The notes beneath the pieces were generated by a model. It had not been told where the DNA came from and ran no database searches. It saw nothing but the letters and a program-made list of their open reading frames with translations. A program made the translations under genes and the position numbers. From NCBI GenBank assembly GCA_001599595.1, contig BCHH01000002.1, forward strand, positions 2,679,451-2,743,450: a stretch of 64,000 bases of DNA, in the 5' to 3' direction. Position 1 is the stretch's first letter. Every line of letters starts with the position of its first letter. The DNA is from Beverwykella pulmonaria. Its lineage: Eukaryota > Ascomycota > Dothideomycetes > Pleosporales > Melanommataceae. This document shows, piece by piece, positions 57,104-64,000 of the stretch.

Positions 57104-59640
57104 CCATGTATGTGCTTGATAAGCCGGGGATACGCGCAAATCAGTACCAATTCTGGTCATCGCCATCAAGATGTTGATATTCTCTCCGGCATGTACTGTA
57201 GTATTTGGTTCGGCGGATCTAATTTTTCGGTCATTTTAGTGAAACTAGGCATGCGGAAATTACTATCAATTGCTATCTCATTTACACTTCGACTTCTCAG
57301 TTTCACCGACGGCGAGTCTCTTGACCACTTTAAAAACGCTGGCCCTCGCTTAGGATGGTTTAGATGCGAATGTTGACTCTAAGTGGGATAACATTCGTCT
57401 GCAACTTGGTGAGAGTATGTATACACATCACTGCGGGATAGTGTAATATGCACTAATCATGGCATTCCTTATGTCTTCCAAATGAGTAATATGCGGGTAG
57501 ATATAGTACTTATTCGCTTACAATATTTCACCGTTGCCGACTTCTAATTTTGGGATGGGACGAGGCGTACGTTACTTGAAATAAAGTCGTCCACTGTCTC
57601 GCTGACTGATGCTGGGTTTCGATATTTGGCTTTTTGCCGTACCGCCTTTCTTCCGGGACTTGATTGGGTGTGCGTGGCTTTGAGAGTGGATAGCTGTTTC
57701 TGACTGTGGGGTCCGTCATTGCTCTACCACCTTCCCACTTAGTTCTTCAGTAGTGAAGTTCTGGAGAAATGCACAATCTTCTTCCCAATCCTCATCCTCA
57801 TCATCGCTATCCCATCCCCTTCTTCAGAATTCACGTCTGCATCGCGTTCTCTGAGATTGTGAGGTCACGGTCGTGATCTTCTTGCCACAAATTTATTGTG
57901 TGCATGAAATAGCGCCTCGTAGATCTGCGAGAAGCGAGATTATCTTGCAGGGTGGCTCAAGGAACGAGCTATCGGTTTGGCACTTGAAAAGCAGGGAGGG
58001 CCTTGTTTCGTTCCGTTGGCGGCAATTTTTGGTTTACTTGGGATTTGGAGAGTGTGGCGCGTACGAAGAGCGCTCTTGAAGGTAATGCGTTTGGGATACT
58101 TGTGGATTATTGGTCATAAACCAAGGCCGAACCTGCTGGTTCAGAAGCACAGTCTTGCTTTATCGTATGCCAAAAAACTATCCTCAGATCAACGTAATCC
58201 GTCTTTCTGAGGTTCTGGTGGTCCACCTATTGGCGAAATACATAATTGTCATGGTGATAATGAGGTGGGACTTGGAATTCACAGTGCTCAAAGAATACAT
58301 ACACACTCCGCTTCTCTCCCTCCCCCATTTTGGTTTTAAGCCTTAGATTTAGCCACCTAGGGCACAGTGATAATCTAATGGGGAAATGGTGCTTTCTAGG
58401 ACCTGACTGCGTGAGACTTCTAGGCCGTGTACCTTATTTAAAATGGTATTGCGAATGATGCAATTCTTTTATCACTTGTAGTGCCGCAACGTCTGATGAG
58501 GAATGTATAAAGCCATTTTTCTCTAATATTGGTTTACTCCTCTCTCATGATAATTTGAGACTAACTGCGCGTAATAAGGCTATATCGGAAATTGACACCT
58601 ATCCTAAACCACAATCACTTTCTTGCATAGCAACTTCTGACCAGGTAGCAAAGGTTTCGAATGATCCTTCTAACCTACGGCAGAAAGTGACTGTCTGTCC
58701 TGAAGTGCCTGTCAAGGGGGCGGGAGCTCTTTTGATGATTATCTCAACACCACACTCGACCTGCTTGACATCGAATGAGCTACTGGGAGTAATTAAAGGC
58801 TAAGGTGCGTTGTTGGTAGTCATCCACCCTCTTCGCGCGCTTAGAACATATAAATCGATAGAAAAATGCAATGCAGCCAAGGTTTCGGACGCATATTGGT
58901 GGGTAAGGGTGAATAGAGTCCAAGGTATGTCGCATCTAGACTCGACAACGTATCTAACATGGAAACCAGTTGGTACATGACCGCCGGATAATGGTAGACC
59001 CGGGCTGTAAACGACACAATCTCAGCCCTACACTGTACACCGTGTTCTGTGGTGTGTAGGTAAGAAGTATGATGGGTTCACCATACCGGCGGTACCGTGG
59101 GGACTCGATCTGTATCTCCACTACTTCGCTCTCTCTCATCTCCGATGAGATTTAGAACGCAAATTTTGATAGTATGTATTCAGTGATGGATGCCAGAATT
59201 AATTAGGACATACCATATCCCTACGTCTCAACCACGGTGTGACTCCGTGTGTTAGATAGCATGGTTTTACATAACTTGTTGCGATGATGCACTGCGATAC
59301 ACATCAGTAAGTAGATTTGGATAATTTCGGTAAGTTAGTATACTTAGTCCATCTCGGCGGTATGAAAGGATGGTGACCCATCTCTAGCCGCCATAGCCTA
59401 CCCTTGCTATATTTCTCTCGGCGCATTGGCTGGGTCCTCCACCGGACCAGTAGTCTTCATCCCCACATGATTCTCATCAACCCCCGAACTTGAGGGTTTT
59501 CCGCGACTGGAGGAGTCCCCGCTCGTGGCGCGTGTCTTGGCTTGCGTCCATAGCACTTTCTCGGTATGACATCGATGGTCACCTACCTTTCCTGTCGTTT
59601 GGCAGTTGATCGAGCCAGGTGATACAGCGGGAGACGGTCA
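57104..59640. other. Gene-poor AT-rich stretch
   Basis: About 2.5 kb with no intact gene. A plus-strand frame at about 58,480-58,803 (containing KPFFSNIGLLLSHDNLRL) is protein-like but isolated, without a start or recognisable family; it may be a relic. Confidence 0.45.
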
Positions 59641-59692
59641 GAAGTGAGAAAAAGAAACCACATTGTGGAGGAAGGAGGTGAGGAAGAAAAGG

Positions 59693-59700
59693 TATATAAG
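59693..59700 (+). promoter_or_regulatory. TATA box of the metallothionein-like gene
   Basis: TATATAAG lies 120 bases before the ATG at 59,820, a normal distance for a highly inducible fungal promoter with a short leader. The leader has a CA/CT-rich stretch ending CAAACATG. Confidence 0.6.
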
Positions 59701-59819
59701 GCTCCTCAATGAGCACCTTGAATACGCAGCTGAGCTTCACCTCGATTTTCTGTGTACCAACGAACCAACGCACACACCTTAACTCCAATCCCCAATCAAC
59801 CATTCCAATTTTAGCAAAC

Positions 59820-60070
59820 ATGTCTCCTTGGTATGTTTCAGATGTCAATCTTTGAGCTCTTCTGTCCCATCGAAGGCCATGAACTTGTAAATCATACGAG
59901 TAAGACTGACCAAACTACGAAAGTAACTGCACGACCTGCGCATGCAGTGGCAGTTGCGAATCCTGCTCGTGCAGCGCCTGCGGCGTAAGTGTTCTATCCT
60001 GCTGTACTTTGTTTCCTTCCCTCTAGTAAATTGAGCGGAACACAGCTGATTCTGTGTATCACAGCACTAA
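59820..60070 (+). CDS. Metallothionein-like cysteine-rich microprotein, 25 aa, three exons
   Basis: Exons 59820-59830, 59924-59984 and 60065-60070 join to 25 sense codons and a TAA. The peptide starts MSPCNCTTCACSGSCES and ends SACGH; its eight cysteines follow C-x-C-x2-C-x-C-x3-C-x2-C-x-C-x2-C, the pattern of short fungal copper metallothioneins such as that of Neurospora (family knowledge). Intron 1 (93 nt, GTATGT..GAAAG, CTGAC branch) splits the first Cys codon; intron 2 (80 nt, GTAAGT..CACAG, CTGAT) leaves only His plus stop. There are no aromatic residues, as is usual in the family. Expected role: cytosolic binding of Cu(I) or other soft metals, induced by metal through the TATA promoter upstream. 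Too short for ordinary gene calling. If intron 2 is retained, the tail changes. Confidence 0.72.
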
Positions 60071-61049
60071 GCCACCCAACGTAATCTTTGGAAGAATAGG
60101 ATGGGGGCAGGATAGTAAGATGAGTTCTAGGTGGAGGATTGGATGGATGTTTGCGTTTCAGAATGACTTAGTCCGCTCGTTTGAGAATTAGGAATTGGGA
60201 TTTATTCGAAGTTTGCAGCTTACTTGACTGTTGTTCGCTCCCGTGCTTGGAGTTGCGCCAAGTGATTTGACCATCCTTTGGTCTAAATGATTAGGATTTC
60301 ATGTTCTTGAAACGGAAAGCGAGCACCTGTGTGAGTGTACTCTCCGCTTTTGTCTTGCCTTCAATTCACGTGCAAAATTCATATTACTAGTTGTCATTCG
60401 TCCAGGGAGGATAGCATGGATGTTAGGTGGAAGGCAAAAAATCAAATGTGTCCTGCTAAGTTATACTATATATGGTATGGTACGAAACAGCATATAATGA
60501 ATTCTCAGGGATATTTGGTTCGACCATTCCGGGACTCAAAAGACCTCTATGTTGTGAAAAAGCAAATAGAAAGCGGAGAATATTGTGATTCGAATATAGA
60601 AAATGAAGAAGAGAAGAGAAGTAAGTAGCCTGTCACTAAGTTCTGGAACTTGAATCTTTTCAGCAGTAGCTGTCGGAACTTCTGGCATCGACGTCGTAAG
60701 CTGAACAACCTTGAGACCGAGAAATTCTTCCTCCTGAACCCAAATACCCATGCCCTCCACGAATACGGTCACTAAAACAGGGCTGGTATCTGAAAGGAGG
60801 CATTTTCGAGCCATGTGTGCTGGAACAGTAATATGTCTTCTGACAGATGTAGTAGTACTTTGCGACATCAGCCATAGCTTTTGGACCATTAGAGATATTT
60901 TATTGCTTAGGGTCTAAACAGTCGAGGAACGGAGAGTTGAAAATGGGGTTTAGGGATGTAAGTTTATGGACAATCGCTCGACCTGAAAAGCGTTTTTGGA
61001 TTAAATTAATGTAAACTCTTTCAGGTCACTAAGTATGCTTATCCTACGT
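60071..61049. other. Intergenic, weak frames only
   Basis: About 980 bases. A minus-strand frame around 60,620-60,889 (with TVPAHMARKCLLSDTSPVLV) is protein-like but unrecognised and lacks a convincing gene structure. Confidence 0.4.
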
Positions 61050-62792
61050 CTACGAAGTGTAAATGAACCTCCTCCATACCGCTGCATTCGTTCGCTGTTT
61101 CTTTTTCATTGAAGTCCTACCTCCGATGCCTTTGTAAAGCGCCCCGTTCATTCTGATCTCACTGACAGCTTGTAAGATTGAAGATGTCCCCGCCTGCCGG
61201 ATCTGGCCTCTCTCGTCAAAGGCTTCCCCTTTATCACCCCAGAACAGCTTCCCGTAAGTCCCATCACCCCAGTCGTCCACCAGCTCCGCCAGCAATCTCA
61301 AGTCGCCATAAGTAGCGGGCTGCGCACCTTTTGGACGGTGATACATCAGAACCGTTGCAAACCCTGCCAAGAGGACAGCAATTCCGGCAAGGGCGAATAG
61401 CGGCATAGGATGAAACGTAACTCTTCGAGACGGCTCTATGATGACGGACAGACCAAACAGCCAGTGAGAGACAGGCTTCATAACCGCCAGGGCTACGGTT
61501 TGCCAAGCGGTGAAGGCCGCTTTGGTTGATTCTCTGCCGACGACAGCCCCGTGTTTGGCATCGTGCCTAGACGCCGCACGCCAGGATGCTTCATCGCGGT
61601 GCAAGTTGACAAGCTGCTCCACTATGTGTAGAGCAAGCGTATAGAGAATTTGAATGGAAGCCAAGAAGAAGATCTGAATTGCTGGGCCAGCCTGCCAGAA
61701 GGTTGGATGAAGAATGGGTGAGGCATTTTCGGGGACTACGGTGATGAAGGCATTGTCCTCGTTGGAGCTTATGAAGGTCCAGTCTACTCCGTTCGCACGA
61801 TCTGCGCGCATCAAGGCTGCTCCGGAGGCGCAAACAATCGGCACGAGGAGCCAAAGGTAGAGCAAGATGAGGCGAGTGCGGGGATGGGTGGTTCTAATTG
61901 AGGGTTGATTCAAATCTGGCATGCGCGCAGGTTCCTGATTAGGCCTTTTCCATGTACCGTGAAGTAGGGCCAGAGCTGTGTTTAAGGGATCAGAATTCCA
62001 AGACAGAATTTGCTGGCGATATGGAGGCAGAAGTGCCCAAGTGGTAAGTAAGCTCAGTACGAGAAGGCAAGCGCCGAGGAGTAGAATCGCAAGACTGTTG
62101 AAGCCGATAGTGTTATCTCCGTTGAATCCAGTGAGTAGGATCTGCGACGCGCAGCTGTAGGACAAGGTCAAAAGAAGTGACCAAATAGTGTTGGAGTACC
62201 AGCTGTTTGGCGGAGATTGCCGAGCAGAGGTGAAGAGTCGAAGGTTAGAGTTGTGATGGAGTCGATCCTCGTGGTAGAGCGCCCAGCGCAGCGATACTGA
62301 GTGAATATACCCCAGACACTCGGTGACCACAGTCACAATGGTGTTGAAAGCCAATGTGACGACTTCTTTAGGACCCGTTGATAAATAGCCAACAATTATA
62401 GTAGGATAGAGGATCTCGCCGTCCAGCATAAGTCCGTCAGTCGGGCCACCTGCATTTAGGCGAACGGCTATGGCTTTGCTCCTCACCTTGTTGGCAAAGA
62501 CATAAGAGGTGATTCCGCAAACTACCAACGCGATTGATAAAACGTATGATAGCAATAGCCCTAACAAACAGTGTTTCTCAGTGCTTAGAGCTCTGTCGAA
62601 CAGTGGTAGCTCTTTTCCAGTGCGCTTTGATGATGTAAAGAGTTCGCTGCTGATTTTCAGTGAAGGTAGCTCAATTGTTTCCGTCGAGCCCTCTACACAT
62701 ATCGTTGATTGGTGAAGGTCGACATGAAACATGTTTGGCTGGATGGGAGGTCTAAAGGGGACGTAATATATCAAGAGCAATGCATCCTTCAC
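61050..62792 (-). CDS. Polytopic membrane protein of unknown function, 580 aa
   Basis: Intronless. About eight to ten membrane helices are visible, including LLGLLLSYVLSIALVVCGIT, SLAILLLGACLLVLSLLTTW, LILLYLWLLVPIVCASGAAL, IQIFFLASIQILYTLALHIV and MPLFALAGIAVLLAGFATVL. The C-terminal cytosolic part has the pattern YGDLRLLAELVDDWGDG..LFWGDKGE, which I associate with a family of uncharacterised ascomycete membrane proteins. No transport or enzyme motif was recognised. It may start at codon 1 or codon 21 (MFHVDLHQ). Divergent to the edge gene at 63,968. Confidence 0.75.
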   Translation of the reverse strand: MKDALLLIYYVPFRPPIQPNMFHVDLHQSTICVEGSTETIELPSLKISSELFTSSKRTGKELPLFDRALSTEKHCLLGLLLSYVLSIALVVCGITSYVFANKVRSKAIAVRLNAGGPTDGLMLDGEILYPTIIVGYLSTGPKEVVTLAFNTIVTVVTECLGYIHSVSLRWALYHEDRLHHNSNLRLFTSARQSPPNSWYSNTIWSLLLTLSYSCASQILLTGFNGDNTIGFNSLAILLLGACLLVLSLLTTWALLPPYRQQILSWNSDPLNTALALLHGTWKRPNQEPARMPDLNQPSIRTTHPRTRLILLYLWLLVPIVCASGAALMRADRANGVDWTFISSNEDNAFITVVPENASPILHPTFWQAGPAIQIFFLASIQILYTLALHIVEQLVNLHRDEASWRAASRHDAKHGAVVGRESTKAAFTAWQTVALAVMKPVSHWLFGLSVIIEPSRRVTFHPMPLFALAGIAVLLAGFATVLMYHRPKGAQPATYGDLRLLAELVDDWGDGTYGKLFWGDKGEAFDERGQIRQAGTSSILQAVSEIRMNGALYKGIGGRTSMKKKQRTNAAVWRRFIYTS

Positions 62793-63967
62793 ATGGACAA
62801 GGAGAGACAGATTTCGGGAAGGAGGAGTTCAGATATGTAAGGTAATTATCGAGGATCTGCGGGCGGAGTCTAAAGGGGCTAGGAAATATTCGTCTTGGTG
62901 CTGTGCTTTCCGCTAACGTTTCAATGACTCATTGAGCTTAGCGCGAGCTGTCACGATTGTCTCAATCTACCAGTAATCTCAATCCCAGTCCCATTCTCAA
63001 TCTCAACCACCACGTTGATCAATCTCAAATCATCTCAATGTCTTACAGTTCATTTCCACTTGTTTAATACGCGATGTAAAGCGTCCACTTCTAAGTACAC
63101 AGTCCTTTGTATTCTGCAACAGTCCCCGAGTCATCTGGTCTGATTATGCTCTTCAGCCGACCGCGATGATCAGAATCCTTCCAGGTCCGTACCGAAGGAT
63201 GACCACGTAATCTAGGTGGCGCAGCTCCTTTAATGACGATATGCTAGTAAATCCGTCTCCCACTATCGCACATGTTGAGGCCAGTTCTACATTTTATCAC
63301 TATATCTCTTTACCACATCTATGCAAAGCTACAAATAACACTACGCAAACCTTCGTTGGCAAGAAAGTCTTCTCTGTTCTCCACCGTCTATTGTGGAAGC
63401 GTGATATTGCTCCCTTACCACCATCTCAGAGCATCTATTCTACAACTTAAGATCGTCACGACCACCAAAATTTACCTAATGTGCCACATGAATTGACATG
63501 AAACAGTTGACCATAGAGGGTAAATTGATGCGTAGCTTTCCTCGTTTGTTAAACATACTTTGCTCTACCCTTTCTCTGGTAGGCATGCAAGGCTCCGTCT
63601 GTTACACGTAATAGGTATCCCTAAAATAAGGTACTGTACTTCCGAATGCGTTTCTTTGGAGCTCACATCATCTAGAGGTAAGTGTATATCGACATGACAT
63701 GTTCTGTGAATAGGTCTGTTCTTATGTGTTATAGGCACCAGGTATTTGCTTTGTTTGCGCCCCCAACTCATGTTGCGTTTCACTTTTCTGCTCAGCCTTG
63801 CTGTGCCGCCCACCCTGCATTGATTAGCCGCCGAGGCTAATCCTTCAAGCCACCACCATTCTATCCTTATCCCCGCTGCCTTGTTCATCGCAACTTGGTT
63901 CAGACGTCCTGTTCACATTTGCGTTCATCCCTACCCGCACCCCCCGAAGCTCCAAAAAAGAAAAAAA
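62793..63967. promoter_or_regulatory. Divergent intergenic region with TCTCAAT cluster
   Basis: 1.2 kb between divergent starts. At about 62,957-63,045 the motif TCTCAAT or TCTCAA occurs about six times in 90 bases. No supportable gene. Confidence 0.45.
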
Positions 63968-64000
63968 ATGGCCGAAGCCATCGCTACTCTCAGTCTCGTT
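63968..64000 (+). CDS. Start of an edge-truncated gene (NLR-type N-terminus?)
   Basis: ATG preceded by an A-rich context opens a frame reading MAEAIATLSLV to the window end. This resembles the first residues of fungal STAND/NLR-type and related proteins (MAEAI-x-x-LS-V), but eleven codons cannot prove it. Confidence 0.35.
   Translation, partial: MAEAIATLSLV

Noticed and set aside
59579..59848. Antisense frame covering the metallothionein promoter and start
   Set aside because: No motif, no start context, and it overlaps a better supported spliced gene with a TATA box.

Overview
The window is nuclear DNA of a filamentous ascomycete (Pezizomycotina; the gene set fits Dothideomycetes, an inference from family resemblance only). 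Genes are split by short 46-60 nt introns with GT..CTRAY..AG signals, and the proteins are typical fungal housekeeping ones: anoctamin Ist2, Trf4-type poly(A) polymerase, Pam16, a dysferlin-domain peroxin, Spt3, mitochondrial GatA, a Cut12/SnaD spindle-pole protein, a VPS9 exchange factor and Atg15. Most gene models below were assembled by joining reading frames across splice sites, and their summed lengths close exactly in frame.

Layout. 1-8 kb: IST2, TRF4 and PAM16, all on the minus strand, with an unexplained coding-like frame overlapping the IST2 3' end. 8-17 kb: plus-strand PEX-type peroxin, SPT3, GatA and a conserved fungal orphan. 17.2-20.6 kb: repeat island with a decayed Tc1/mariner transposase and a 411-bp inverted-repeat MITE, bordering an intact cytochrome P450. 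23.4 kb: SIRT5-like sirtuin. 25-32 kb: a minus-strand trio of a kinase-vWA fusion, a CorA-like membrane protein and a small orphan. 32.1-36.4 kb: second repeat island (solo copia-type LTR abutting another Tc1/mariner relic). 36.4-41.5 kb: MFS transporter and BTB protein. 43.6-45.2 kb: frameshifted pseudokinase-family gene. 45.7-51 kb: Cut12-like and VPS9 genes; VPS9 shares a 486-bp divergent promoter with ATG15 (51.4-53.2 kb). 54-55.8 kb: F-box protein. 56.1-57.1 kb: truncated copia element (LTR plus gag). 57.1-61 kb: gene-poor, but with a three-exon 25-residue metallothionein-like microgene. 61-62.8 kb: polytopic membrane protein. 63,968-64,000: first codons of an edge-truncated gene whose start resembles fungal NLR-type proteins.

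The strongest under-described items are the metallothionein microgene, the kinase-vWA/CorA-like/orphan trio between repeat islands, the TA-flanked MITE, and several splicing oddities (two GC-AG introns, an ATG-only first exon, and stop codons that overlap strong splice donors). No CRISPR, rRNA or convincing tRNA was seen.
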